NCBI GenBank assembly: GCA_037190665.1
Contig: JBBCJT010000056.1
Coordinates: 1-45,624 of the forward strand
Direction: 5' to 3'
DNA from: JBBCJT01 sp037190665
GTDB taxonomy: Bacteria > Pseudomonadota > Alphaproteobacteria > Acetobacterales > Acetobacteraceae
Length of the DNA stretch: 45,624 bases
The translations under genes were made by a program, and so were the position numbers. The notes beneath the pieces were generated by a model. It did not search any database, was not told the DNA's origin, and saw nothing but the letters and a program-made list of their open reading frames with translations. Shown here piece after piece: positions 8,313 to 16,367 of this stretch; positions within the stretch are counted from its first letter, which is position 1; every line of letters begins with the position of its first letter.

Positions 8313-9068
8313 TCAGACTCCGGTGAAAACGGGCTTGCGCTTGCCGAGGAAGGCGGCCTTGCCCTCGGCATGGTCGGCGGTGGCGAACAGGGCGGACTGG
8401 TAGTCGCGTTCCAGCGCGAGCGCATCGGCGAGGCCCCGCGCGAGGAATGCCTTGGTCAGCGCCACCGGCAGCGGTGCGGTGTCGGCGAACAGCGCCGCAC
8501 GCTCCAGCGCCTTGTCGAGCGCGGCACCCGGCGCGACCACGTGATCCACCAGCCCGATGCGCTCCGCCTGCCCGGCGGCGATCTGCTCGCCGTACAGCAG
8601 GATCTGTTTCGCGCGCCCCTCGCCCACGCGGCGCGGCAGCGTGTGCGGCAGGCCGAGATCGGCGATCAGCCCCACCTTGCCGAAGCCCGCGGCGAAGCGC
8701 GCATCGGAGGCCGCGACGATGGTGTCGCAGCACAGCGCGAGCGACAGGCCCGCGCCGACACACCAGCCTTCCACCGCCGCGACGATGGGCTTGGCGTGGT
8801 TGACCATGGCGCTGACCAGACGGTGCGTCAGCCGGAACCTGTCGCGCCCGGCGGCGAGGTCGGTCGCGTTCATGCCGCTGATGTCGCCACCGGCGCTGAA
8901 CACGCCGCCCGCGCCGGTCACGACGACGGCGCGCACGTCGCGGTCGCTCTCCAGCGCGTCGAGCGCATCGACCATCGCCGCGCGCATCGGCATCGCCAGC
9001 GCGTTGCGCCGCTCCGGATAGTCGAGCGTGAGGATGACGGTGCTGCCCTGCCTGTCCTGTCGCAGCAT
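8313..9068 (-). CDS. Enoyl-CoA hydratase/isomerase family protein
   Basis: A 251-residue crotonase-fold protein. The N-terminal strand ILTLDYPERRNALAMPM, the oxyanion-hole segment SAGGDISGMNA, and VAAVEGWCVGAGLSLALCCD are typical. In the second helix region the sequence reads IADLGLPHTLPRRVGEGRAKQ. It would hydrate or isomerise an enoyl-CoA made by the neighbouring acyl-CoA dehydrogenases. The ATG follows GGAGG at good spacing, 3 nt after the stop of the upstream dehydrogenase, so it belongs to the same operon. Confidence 0.93.
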   Translation of the reverse strand: MLRQDRQGSTVILTLDYPERRNALAMPMRAAMVDALDALESDRDVRAVVVTGAGGVFSAGGDISGMNATDLAAGRDRFRLTHRLVSAMVNHAKPIVAAVEGWCVGAGLSLALCCDTIVAASDARFAAGFGKVGLIADLGLPHTLPRRVGEGRAKQILLYGEQIAAGQAERIGLVDHVVAPGAALDKALERAALFADTAPLPVALTKAFLARGLADALALERDYQSALFATADHAEGKAAFLGKRKPVFTGV

Positions 9069-9071
9069 CGG

Positions 9072-10127
9072 CTACGCCTCCTCGTCCGAGGCCGCGTCCA
9101 TGAAGCGGCGGCGATGCAATGCGGCGGAGCCGTACAGGTTCGACAGCACCATCGCCTTGCGCAGGAACAGGCCGATATCCGCCTCGTCCGTGTAGCCGAT
9201 GCCGCCGTGCAACTGGATCGCCTGCCGCGTCACCAGCATCGCGGCCTCCGACGCCCGCGCCTTGGCGCGGGATGCCACGGCGCGGCGTGCGGCAGCGGTC
9301 GCGCCGCCGTCGATCGTCGCGGCGGCCGCCTCCACACTCGCGCGCGTCAGCTCCACCTGGATCTTCAGGTCCGCCGCGCGGTGCTGCAGTCCCTGGAAGC
9401 TGCCGATGGGCCGGCCGAACTGCTGGCGCGTGCGCAGGTAGTCGAGCGTGAGCGCGAACGCGCGCTCCATCACGCCGAGCAGGGAGGCGGCGGTGGCAAG
9501 TGCCGCGGCATCGAGCGCGGCGTCGATATCCGCAGTGCCCACCGTGCGCGCGGGCGCATCGTCCAGCCGCAGCGTGCCGTACTCGCCGCCATCCTGCGTG
9601 GCTTCCAGATCGAGCGTCACGCCCTTCGCGTCGCGCTCCACCAGCAGCGCCTGATCGCCCGCGACGACGACGAACGCATCGGCCCCGCCCGCGGACGGGA
9701 TGAACATCTTCGTCCCGCTCACGCGCCCGTTCTTCGCGCGCATGGCACCGGCATCGAGCGTGTTCGCCTTCTCCTGCCAGGCGGGCAGGATCAGCCGGCT
9801 GCCGTCGAGCAGGCCGGCCAGCGCGTCGTCCGCGCCCAGCAGCTCGGCCGCCATCGCGGCACCGATCAGCGGCTCGGGCACCAGCGCGGCACCCAGCTCC
9901 TCGGCCAGCGCGCAGAACTCGCTCATGCCCAGCCCGGCGCCGCCGCGATCCTCGGGCACGCGCAGCCCGGGCCAGCCCATGGCGCACATCTCCGCCCATG
10001 TGGCGCGGTCGAAGCCGGGGCTGCGGAAGCGCAGCTCGCGGATGCGCTTGAGATCGGGCACGGCCACGGCGGCCGCGCTCTCGCGGATCATGCGCAGGCT
10101 TTCCGCGCGGTCCTCGGCGGCGCTCAT
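9072..10127 (-). CDS. Acyl-CoA dehydrogenase, short (351 aa) type
   Basis: A shorter member of the acyl-CoA dehydrogenase family (351 residues versus about 380). N-terminal helical domain with GWPGLRVPEDRGGAGLGMSE, a small central beta domain, and the C-terminal helices with RQQFGRPIGSFQGLQHRAADL and AIQLHGGIGYTDEADIGLFLRK. It is the first gene of the minus-strand operon and has a strong GGGAGGAA just before its ATG. Together with the 387-residue dehydrogenase two genes downstream it could form a mixed FadE-type complex as seen in actinobacterial sterol degradation; that pairing is an inference from operon structure. Confidence 0.9.
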   Translation of the reverse strand: MSAAEDRAESLRMIRESAAAVAVPDLKRIRELRFRSPGFDRATWAEMCAMGWPGLRVPEDRGGAGLGMSEFCALAEELGAALVPEPLIGAAMAAELLGADDALAGLLDGSRLILPAWQEKANTLDAGAMRAKNGRVSGTKMFIPSAGGADAFVVVAGDQALLVERDAKGVTLDLEATQDGGEYGTLRLDDAPARTVGTADIDAALDAAALATAASLLGVMERAFALTLDYLRTRQQFGRPIGSFQGLQHRAADLKIQVELTRASVEAAAATIDGGATAAARRAVASRAKARASEAAMLVTRQAIQLHGGIGYTDEADIGLFLRKAMVLSNLYGSAALHRRRFMDAASDEEA

Positions 10128-10248
10128 TCTTCCTCCCGTCTGCGCGCAGGGCCGGTGCGGCGGCTGCGCGCGAAATAGAGACTCAAATACCGGACCGGCC
10201 GTCAGCCCGCCCGATACGGGCAGATGGTTCGCGCCGGTCGCGCCGGCG

Positions 10249-10908
10249 TCAACCGGGCAGGTGCAGCTTCGCCCCGGTGCGGTCCTGCAATGCGTCCAGC
10301 GTCAGGCCGGGAATCATCTCGTGCACCACGAAGCCGCGCGGCGTGACATCCAGCACCGCGAGGTTGGTGTAGACCCGCGTGACCGCGCCGATGGCGGTGA
10401 GCGGATAGGAGCAGCGGGAGACGATCTTCGGCCGCCCGTCCTTCGTGGTGTCCTCCATCACCACCCACAGCCGCTTCGCGCCGGCCGCGAGGTCCATCGC
10501 GCCGCCGACCGCGGGCGCCATGTCGTTGTCGGACGTCGCCCAGTTGGCGATGTCGCCGTTCTCCGCCACCTCGAACGCGCCGAGCACGCACAGGTCGATA
10601 TGGCCGCCGCGGATCATCGCGAAGCTGTCGGCGTGATGCACGAACACACCGCCCGTGCGCAGCGTGACGTAGGCTTTCGATGCGTTGATCAGCCACGGCT
10701 GGATCGCATCCTTCGCCGGCGCGGGGCCGACGCCGATCACGCCGTTCTCCGACTGGAAGATCACCTCGCGCTCCGCCGGCACATGGTCGGCGACCATGGT
10801 CGGGATGCCGATGCCGAGATTGACGGTCCAGCCCTCGGGGATATCGGCGGCGACGCGCGCGGCCATCTGCACGCGCGACAGGGGCCTGGCTTCGACGATC
10901 GCGTCCAT
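10249..10908 (-). CDS. pcaJ: 3-oxoadipate/3-oxoacid CoA-transferase subunit B
   Basis: A 219-residue beta subunit of a family I CoA transferase. The catalytic glutamate motif QSENGVIGVGP (near residue 53) and GGAMDLAAGAKRLWVVMEDTTKDG are diagnostic. It moves CoA from succinyl-CoA to a 3-oxo acid, giving 3-oxoadipyl-CoA if it is PcaJ. The ATG at 10908 was preferred over a GTG one codon earlier because GGAGG lies 7 nt upstream. It follows subunit A by 13 nt. The pca assignment rests on similarity of subunit A to PcaI as I recall it and on the divergent IclR regulator; ScoB or AtoA-type activity is the alternative. Confidence 0.85.
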   Translation of the reverse strand: MDAIVEARPLSRVQMAARVAADIPEGWTVNLGIGIPTMVADHVPAEREVIFQSENGVIGVGPAPAKDAIQPWLINASKAYVTLRTGGVFVHHADSFAMIRGGHIDLCVLGAFEVAENGDIANWATSDNDMAPAVGGAMDLAAGAKRLWVVMEDTTKDGRPKIVSRCSYPLTAIGAVTRVYTNLAVLDVTPRGFVVHEMIPGLTLDALQDRTGAKLHLPG

Positions 10909-10921
10909 CACGCTTCCTCCC

Positions 10922-11617
10922 TCACGCGGCCTTGGGTTCCTCGGCGGGGTCGCCGTAGGGGATGTGCACCACGCGGTTCACGAACACGCCCGGCGTCACC
11001 ACCACCTCGGGGTCGAGCGCGCCGAGTTCCACGCGGTGCTGAGTCTGCACCACGGTCAGCTTCGCCGCCATCGCCATCACCGGATTGAAGTTGCGCCCCG
11101 ACTGGCGGAACGTGAGGTTGCCCCAGCGATCGGCCTGCCACGCCTCCACCAGCGCGACATCGGCGTGCAGCGCGCGCTCCAGCACGTACAGCCGCCCGTC
11201 GATCTCGCGCGTCTCCTTGCCCTCGGCGAGCTTCGTGCCCGCCGCGGTCGGCGTGTAGAAGGCGGGGATGCCGGCGCCGGCCGCGCGCATCCGCTCCGCC
11301 ATCGTGCCCTGCGGCACGATCTCCAGCTCGATGCGGCCGTCGCGGTACAGTTCCTCGAACACGACCGAGCCGGAGCTGCGCGGATAGGAGCAGACGATCC
11401 GCCGCACGCGGCCCAGCGCCAGCAGCCGCGCGAGCCCCTGGCGGCCGGTGCCGGCGTTGTTGGAGACGACGGTGAGGTCCTTCGCACCCTGGTCGATCAG
11501 CGCGTCGATCAGCGCGTTCGGCGTGCCGACATGGCCGAAGCCGCCGACCAGCACCGTCGCGCCGTCCGCGATGTCCGCGACCGCCGCGGCCGCGTCCGGG
11601 ACGAACTTGTCGATCAT
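10922..11617 (-). CDS. pcaI: 3-oxoadipate/3-oxoacid CoA-transferase subunit A
   Basis: A 231-residue alpha subunit of a family I CoA transferase. The N-terminus MIDKFVPDAAAAVADIADG, GGFGHVGTPNALIDALI and VVSNNAGTG match the PcaI pattern, and RNFNPVMAMAA and VVTPGVFVNRVV appear near the C-terminus. It pairs with PcaJ downstream. A GGGAGG lies upstream of the ATG. The gene is divergent from an IclR-family regulator with a palindrome in between, the usual arrangement for beta-ketoadipate genes. No other pca gene is present in the window. Confidence 0.87.
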   Translation of the reverse strand: MIDKFVPDAAAAVADIADGATVLVGGFGHVGTPNALIDALIDQGAKDLTVVSNNAGTGRQGLARLLALGRVRRIVCSYPRSSGSVVFEELYRDGRIELEIVPQGTMAERMRAAGAGIPAFYTPTAAGTKLAEGKETREIDGRLYVLERALHADVALVEAWQADRWGNLTFRQSGRNFNPVMAMAAKLTVVQTQHRVELGALDPEVVVTPGVFVNRVVHIPYGDPAEEPKAA

Positions 11618-11646
11618 GCGCGCCTGCCTCCCTTGCCTTCGGTATT

Positions 11647-11661
11647 GTGCGATATTCGCAC
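11647..11661. promoter_or_regulatory. Palindrome between pcaI and the IclR gene, likely IclR operator
   Basis: GTGCGA-TAT-TCGCAC is a perfect 6-bp inverted repeat with a 3-nt centre, 30 nt upstream of pcaI and just before the IclR start. A second imperfect relative, GGGCACTATGCGCAC (11665-11679), follows and overlaps the IclR start codon. IclR-type activators of the PcaR/PcaU/PobR group bind palindromes of this size in the shared promoter region. Confidence 0.6.
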
Positions 11662-11671
11662 ATTGGGCACT

Positions 11672-12475
11672 ATGCGCACGCATATGGCACGGCCCGTCAC
11701 CCCGCCGCAAGACGCGTCCGGCCGCGACACCATGGGCGGGCTCGCCAAGGGTCTCGCCGTGCTGGAGGCGTTCGCGCGCGGCCATCCGCGGGCCACGATC
11801 GCGGAGATGGCGCGCGCCACCGGCCAGTCCCGCGCGGCTGCGCGGCGCTGCCTCGTCACGCTCACCGCGCTCGGCTACGCGCGGTTCGACGGCAAGTTCT
11901 ACACCCCCACCCCGCGCGTGCTGGGCCTCGGCGGCGCCTGGCTCGCCGCCACGCCGCTGCCGGAATTGCTGCAGCCCGCGCTGGAGCAGGTGCGCGCGGA
12001 GACCGGCGAATCCTGCTCGGCCGCGATCCTCGACGGGACCGAGGTGATCTACATCGCGCGCGCCGCCGCACGGCGGGTGATGGCGGTGACGCTCGGCGTC
12101 GGAAGCCGGCTGCCGGCCTGGTGCAGCGCGCTGGGCCGCGTGCTGCTCGCGCGGCTCGACGATGCGGAGCTGGACGCGCGGCTCGCCACGATCCGGCCGG
12201 AGAAGCTGACGCCGCGCACGCTGACCGACCCCGCCGCCATCCGCGCGGCGATCCTGCAGGCGCGGCGCGCGGGCTACGCAGTGGTGAACGGCGAGATCGA
12301 CGTCGGGCTGCGCAGCCTCGCGGTGGCGGTGGAGGACCGGGCCGGCGCAGCCGTGGCCGCCATCAACATCGGCGCCGCCGTCGGCCGCGCCCCGCCCGAG
12401 GCGATCCGCGACACGCTGCTGCCGGCGCTGCGCCGGGCGGCGGCGACGGTAGGGGGTGCGCTGCCGCAATATTGA
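11672..12475 (+). CDS. IclR family transcriptional regulator (PcaR/PobR-like)
   Basis: A 267-residue regulator with an N-terminal winged helix (GGLAKGLAVLEAFARGHPRATIAEMARATGQS region, about residues 20-55) and a C-terminal IclR effector domain with VTLGVGSRLPAWCSALGRVLLA and VNGEIDVGLRSLAVAV. It is divergent from pcaIJ, so it probably controls them in response to a beta-ketoadipate pathway intermediate. The start is uncertain: ATG at 11672 is used because GGG lies a few bases upstream; the ATG at 11684 gives 263 residues. Neither has a strong ribosome site. Confidence 0.88.
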   Translation: MRTHMARPVTPPQDASGRDTMGGLAKGLAVLEAFARGHPRATIAEMARATGQSRAAARRCLVTLTALGYARFDGKFYTPTPRVLGLGGAWLAATPLPELLQPALEQVRAETGESCSAAILDGTEVIYIARAAARRVMAVTLGVGSRLPAWCSALGRVLLARLDDAELDARLATIRPEKLTPRTLTDPAAIRAAILQARRAGYAVVNGEIDVGLRSLAVAVEDRAGAAVAAINIGAAVGRAPPEAIRDTLLPALRRAAATVGGALPQY

Positions 12476-12506
12476 CAGTATGCTGTCTAATTGACATCAT
12501 GCTGCC
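12472..12506 (+). promoter_or_regulatory. Tandem operator-like repeats at the MarR gene start
   Basis: TTGACAGTATGCTGTC (12472-12487) and TTGACATCATGCTGCC (12491-12506) are direct repeats with 4 differences, separated by TAA. The first contains the perfect palindrome GACAG-TATG-CTGTC. MarR proteins usually bind such palindromes over their own promoter, so autoregulation is likely. The second unit runs through the first possible ATG of the MarR gene (12499). Confidence 0.6.
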
Positions 12507-12939
12507 TATGAGCGACGTCACCGCCCTCGCCCTCTCCGTCTTCCGCCTCAACGGCGCGCTGATCGCCGCCGGCGACCGGATGACCGCCCCGCTCGGCCTG
12601 ACCAGCGCGCGATGGCAGGTCATGGGCGCGATCTCGCTGGCGGGCAGCCCGCAGACGGTGGCGCGCATCGCGCGGGCCATGGGCCTCACGCGGCAATCCG
12701 TGCAGCGCGTGGTGGACGAACTGGCGAAGGACGGCGTCGTCGCCTTCGCCGACAATCCGGACGACCGCCGCGCGCGGCTCGTCTCCCTCACGCCGCACGG
12801 CGCGGCGCTCTACGCGCGGATCATGGCGGAGTGGAACGCGCTCGCCGCCCGGCTGGCCGCCGGCCGCGATGCCGCCGAATGGCAGGCGGCAGTCGCCGCG
12901 CTCGATGCCGTGCGCGCCGGGCTGGAGGAGAGGCGGTGA
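12499..12939 (+). CDS. MarR family transcriptional regulator
   Basis: A 146-residue winged-helix regulator. The DNA-binding core reads LTSARWQVMGAISLAGSPQTVARIARAM-GLTRQSVQRVVDELAKDG followed by the wing with NPDDRRARLVSLTPHG. Start choice is open: ATG at 12499, or ATG at 12508 giving MSDV and 143 residues; no clear ribosome site favours either. The stop overlaps the next ATG by one base, so the regulator and the membrane protein downstream are coupled. It probably represses this pair through the operator-like repeats at its start. Confidence 0.9.
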   Translation: MLPMSDVTALALSVFRLNGALIAAGDRMTAPLGLTSARWQVMGAISLAGSPQTVARIARAMGLTRQSVQRVVDELAKDGVVAFADNPDDRRARLVSLTPHGAALYARIMAEWNALAARLAAGRDAAEWQAAVAALDAVRAGLEERR

Positions 12940-13376
12940 TGCGCCGGTTGCACCCGATGGCCGGGATGGTGGCGTTCGGGCTCATCGCGCTGTTCTGGCT
13001 GTCCACCGTGACCTCGGAACTGTCCGGCAGCATCGGCGCCATCGTCGCGGTCAAGCAGGGCGTCGTCCTGCTGCTGCCGGTGCTGATCGCGGCCATGGTC
13101 GCGACCGGCGTCAGCGGCAACCGCATCGCCTCCGGCCGCATGGCCATCAAGCGGCGGCGCATGATGGTCATCGCCGCCAACGGCGTGCTGGTGCTCGTTC
13201 CCTGCGCGCTGGTGCTGCGCTGCCTCGCCGTCGCCGGCCGGTTCGATGCGGTCTTCGTGGGGGTCCAGGGGCTGGAACTGGTGGCGGGTGCGGTGAACCT
13301 GACGCTGATGGCGCTGAACGTCCGCGACGGGCTGCGGCTGCGCCGGCGCGGGGGACCCTCGCTGGCCGCGGGCTGA
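12939..13376 (+). CDS. Small membrane protein, four predicted helices, MarR-linked
   Basis: A 145-residue protein of unknown function with four hydrophobic stretches (about residues 8-24, 36-56, 72-95, 106-126) separated by basic loops such as KRRRMM and a basic tail LRLRRRG, so an inner-membrane protein is likely. The start ATG at 12939 shares one base with the MarR stop (TGATG) and GGAGAGG lies upstream. Translational coupling to a MarR regulator suggests a regulated stress or efflux-related role, but nothing in the sequence identifies a transported substrate. Confidence 0.8.
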   Translation: MRRLHPMAGMVAFGLIALFWLSTVTSELSGSIGAIVAVKQGVVLLLPVLIAAMVATGVSGNRIASGRMAIKRRRMMVIAANGVLVLVPCALVLRCLAVAGRFDAVFVGVQGLELVAGAVNLTLMALNVRDGLRLRRRGGPSLAAG

Positions 13377-13398
13377 CACCGCGGCTAAAAAGCCCGCC

Positions 13399-14442
13399 AT
13401 GGACAAGGACCGGCTGAGCGACCTGCGCGCCCGCTACGGCGGATCCACCGGCGAGGCGGAGGCGAAGGACCCCCTGTTCCGCCGCATCTTCGCCGGCCAG
13501 TTCAGCGCCGGCGACCGCCGCATCTGGCCGTTCGCGGGCGTGCCGACATTGCTGTCCGCACCGCTCTGCGCGGACTGGCAGGCGGCCGATCCCAAACCCG
13601 AGATCGCGCTGGTCGGCGTGCCGATGGATCTGGGCGTGACCAACCGCGCCGGCTCCCGCCTCGGCCCGCGCGCGATCCGCAACATCGAGCGGATGGGCCC
13701 CTACGAGCCCGGCCTGCACATGGCCCCGATGCTGGACGCGCGCGTGGCCGATATCGGCGACGTGCCGATGGCTTCCCGCTTCTCGCTCGACTCCTGCCAC
13801 GCGGACATCGAACGCTATTTCGGCGAGCTGCACGCGGCGGGCATCCGCACCGTGGCGGCCGGGGGCGACCATTCGATCAGCCTGCCGATCCTCAAGGCGC
13901 TGGGCCGCGAGCGGCCGCTGGGCATGGTGCATATCGACGCGCACGCCGACACCGGCGGCCGGTACGAGGGCACGCGCTTCCACCACGGCGGCCCGTTCCG
14001 CGAGGCGGTGCTGGAAGGCGTGCTCGATCCCGCGCGGACCATCCAGATCGGCATCCGCGGCGGCGCCGGCTATCTGTGGGAGTTCTCCACCGAAAGCGGC
14101 ATGACGCTGGTGCAGATGCACGAGGTCTCCGCCATGGGGATCGAGGCGGTGATCACGAAGGCGCGGGAGATCGCGAAGGGCCCGGTCTACGTCACCTTCG
14201 ACGTCGATGCCGTCGATCCCGGCTTCGCGCCGGGCACCGGCACGCCGGAGGTCGGCGGCCTCGCCCCGCGCGAGGTGCAGCAGATCCTGCGCGGGCTCGA
14301 CGGGCTGGACGTGGTCGGCGGGGATGTCGTGGAGGTTGCGCCGCAGTACGATTCCACAACCGCGACGGCGCAGATCGGCGCGCAGATGATGCTGCACATC
14401 CTCTGCCTGCTGCTGCGCGCGCCCTCTTTCCGCAGGCGATAG
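13399..14442 (+). CDS. Ureohydrolase (arginase/agmatinase family)
   Basis: A 347-residue manganese hydrolase that splits a guanidino compound into urea and an amine. The metal ligands are all present: GGDHS (His158), HIDAHAD (Asp180, His182, Asp184) and FDVDAVDP (Asp268, Asp270). GTGTPEVGGL and EVAPQYD complete the family signature. The roughly 65-residue N-terminal extension ahead of the core is like agmatinase, guanidinobutyrase and guanidinopropionase rather than arginase. The exact guanidino substrate cannot be set from sequence. It starts 22 nt after the membrane-protein gene, without a clear ribosome site. Confidence 0.92.
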   Translation: MDKDRLSDLRARYGGSTGEAEAKDPLFRRIFAGQFSAGDRRIWPFAGVPTLLSAPLCADWQAADPKPEIALVGVPMDLGVTNRAGSRLGPRAIRNIERMGPYEPGLHMAPMLDARVADIGDVPMASRFSLDSCHADIERYFGELHAAGIRTVAAGGDHSISLPILKALGRERPLGMVHIDAHADTGGRYEGTRFHHGGPFREAVLEGVLDPARTIQIGIRGGAGYLWEFSTESGMTLVQMHEVSAMGIEAVITKAREIAKGPVYVTFDVDAVDPGFAPGTGTPEVGGLAPREVQQILRGLDGLDVVGGDVVEVAPQYDSTTATAQIGAQMMLHILCLLLRAPSFRRR

Positions 14443-14489
14443 GCAAACAGCGCTTCCGTTTCTCCATCGGGACACGGTAGAGGGGCCGC

Positions 14490-15230
14490 ATGATCCTGCG
14501 AGCGGCGCTGGCCGTCGGGCTGGCATGGGGGACCGCTGCGCTGGCGCAGACCTGCCCGCGCGTCCCCGTTTCCCACCTGTCCGGCCTGACCGCGACGCGC
14601 GCCGCCGTGGCGGCCGGGCAACCCGTCACCATCGTCGCCCTCGGGTCGTCCTCCACCCAGGGCGCGGCGGCGTCCTCCCCCGACCGGGCCTATCCGGCGC
14701 AGATGGCGGCGGCGATCGCGCGCGTGCGGCCGGGCCTGCCGGTGCGGGTGATCAACGCCGGGATCGGCGGGCAGGAAGCGCCGGACATGCTCGCGCGCCT
14801 CGACAGCGACGTGGTGGCCCATGCGCCGACACTGGTGATCTGGCAGGCCGGGGCGAACGGCGCGATGCGCGGCCACGACCCCGCCGCCTTCCGCAAGGCG
14901 ATGGAAGACGGCATCGCCCGGCTGCATGCCGCCGGCGCGGACGTGGTGCTGATGGACAACCAGCGCGCCCCGCGCGTGGACAACGCCCCGGGCCACGAGG
15001 CTTTCGACGCGGCGCTGGCGGGTATCGCCCGTTCGGGCCTGGCCACCCTGTTCAGCCGCGGCAAGCTGATGGAGGCATGGGTCCATGCCGGCCGCCCGCT
15101 GGACGAGTTCATCGGGCCGGACGGGCTGCACCATACCGATCTCGGCTATGCCTGCCTGGGTACCGCGATGGCGGACGCGCTGCTTCCGGCGCTGACCCCG
15201 CCGGTGCAGATGGCGATCCGTCCGCGATAG
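14490..15230 (+). CDS. Secreted SGNH/GDSL-type hydrolase
   Basis: A 246-residue exported esterase/lipase-like protein. A signal peptide (MILRAALAVGLAWGTAALAQ) should be cut after ALA at residue 19. SGNH blocks are visible: the serine block VALGSSSTQG (nucleophile about Ser54), the Gly of INAGIGG, the Asn of QAGANGA, and DGLHHTDLGY with the His of the catalytic pair. GAGGGG precedes the ATG. It would hydrolyse esters or acetyl groups in the periplasm. The gene is convergent with the SMP-30-type gene, with repeat family B between them. Confidence 0.9.
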   Translation: MILRAALAVGLAWGTAALAQTCPRVPVSHLSGLTATRAAVAAGQPVTIVALGSSSTQGAAASSPDRAYPAQMAAAIARVRPGLPVRVINAGIGGQEAPDMLARLDSDVVAHAPTLVIWQAGANGAMRGHDPAAFRKAMEDGIARLHAAGADVVLMDNQRAPRVDNAPGHEAFDAALAGIARSGLATLFSRGKLMEAWVHAGRPLDEFIGPDGLHHTDLGYACLGTAMADALLPALTPPVQMAIRPR

Positions 15231-15237
15231 GCGCCCT

Positions 15238-15344
15238 CCCCCTCTCCCGCCTGCGGGAGAGGTGAGGGTGAGTCCGCCAGCACGACGATGAGGTCCTGCC
15301 TTCGCGTGCTTCCCCTCACCCTCCCGCAGCGCGGGAGAGGGGAA
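15238..15344. repeat. Inverted-arm repeat, family B copy 1
   Basis: Left and right ends are inverted copies of each other (CCCTCTCCCGC ... GGTGAGGG against CCCTCACCCTCCCGC ... GCGGGAGAGGG), and each arm is itself a hairpin of CTCTCCCG/CGGGAGAG type. The core at 15278-15301 (24 bp) is exactly repeated at 39481-39504 in copy 2. It lies between the convergent SGNH and SMP-30-type genes. The structure is that of a small non-autonomous element or a paired terminator. Confidence 0.88.
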
Positions 15345-15349
15345 GCCGT

Positions 15350-16300
15350 TCAACTCAGCGTCGCGCCCTGCGTGTTCACGTAGACCGCGTAGAGCGACTG
15401 CGATCCGGCCATGAACAGCCGGTTCCGCTTCAGCCCGCCGAAGGTCAGGTTCGCCGCGCGCTCGGGCAGTTCGATGAAGCCGATCGGCTTGCCCGTGGGG
15501 TCGAACACCTTCACCCCGTCCATCCCCTCGCCCATGCCCCAGCCGCACCAGAGGTTGCCGTCGGTATCCACGCGGAACCCGTCCGGCGTCTCGCCGTCCT
15601 CGCACTGGATGAACACGCGCTGCTTCGCGAGCCGCGTGCCGTTCCTCGCCACGTCATAGGCGAGGATGCGGCGCGGGGTGGCGCGGGATTCGACGATGTA
15701 GAGCACCCGCTCGTCGGGCGAGAAGGCGAGGCCGTTGGGCTGGTTGATGCCATCCGCCACCATCGTCATCTTCCCGTCGCGATCGACGCGATAGACGTTG
15801 GTCGGCAGTTCCGGATCGGCCTTGTGGCCCTCGTAGTGGCCGAGGATGCCGAAGCTCGGGTCGGTGAACCACACCGCGCCGTCCGAGGCGACGACGACAT
15901 CGTTCGGCGAGTTCAGCCGCTTGCCCTCGAAACTGTCGGCGATCACGGTGATGGTGCCGTCGTACTCGGTGCGCGTGACACGGCGCGCGCCATGCTCGCA
16001 CGTCACCAGCCGCCCCTGCCGGTCGCGCGTGTTGCCGTTGGCGAAGTCGGACGGCGCGCGGAAGATGCTGACCGCACCGGTCGCCTCGTCCCAGCGCAGG
16101 ATGCGGTTGTTCGGGATGTCCGACCACAGCAGATAACGCCCGTCGCCGAACCACACCGGACCTTCCGCCCAGCGGCAGCCGGTGAACAGCCGCTCCACGG
16201 TGGAGAGCACGATGCGGTACTTGTCGAAGGCCGGATCGAGCGAACGGATGGCGGGGTCGGGATAACGCGAAGACAGCGGCTGCGCGGCGTTGCTGGTCAT
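15350..16300 (-). CDS. SMP-30/gluconolactonase/LRE family protein
   Basis: A 316-residue six-bladed beta-propeller hydrolase, likely cytoplasmic. Family segments are TGCRWAEGPVWFGDGRYLLWSDIPNNRILRW (split here: EGPVW carries the metal-binding Glu), LNSPNDVVVASDGAVWFTDP (Asn/Asp metal ligands), NQPNGLAFSPDERVLYIVES (Asn and Asp of the site) and the C-terminal ANLTFGG. It would open a sugar or other lactone using a divalent metal. The ATG at 16300 was chosen; a GTG ten codons earlier is possible. Upstream lies repeat A copy 3, 67 nt away, so the promoter must be within that gap or inside the repeat. Confidence 0.9.
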   Translation of the reverse strand: MTSNAAQPLSSRYPDPAIRSLDPAFDKYRIVLSTVERLFTGCRWAEGPVWFGDGRYLLWSDIPNNRILRWDEATGAVSIFRAPSDFANGNTRDRQGRLVTCEHGARRVTRTEYDGTITVIADSFEGKRLNSPNDVVVASDGAVWFTDPSFGILGHYEGHKADPELPTNVYRVDRDGKMTMVADGINQPNGLAFSPDERVLYIVESRATPRRILAYDVARNGTRLAKQRVFIQCEDGETPDGFRVDTDGNLWCGWGMGEGMDGVKVFDPTGKPIGFIELPERAANLTFGGLKRNRLFMAGSQSLYAVYVNTQGATLS

Positions 16301-16367
16301 GCCTGTGTCCGGATGTTTCCTCACGATCACGGTAGAGCATTTTGCGCGGAGGCGAAGTCGGAAGCAT

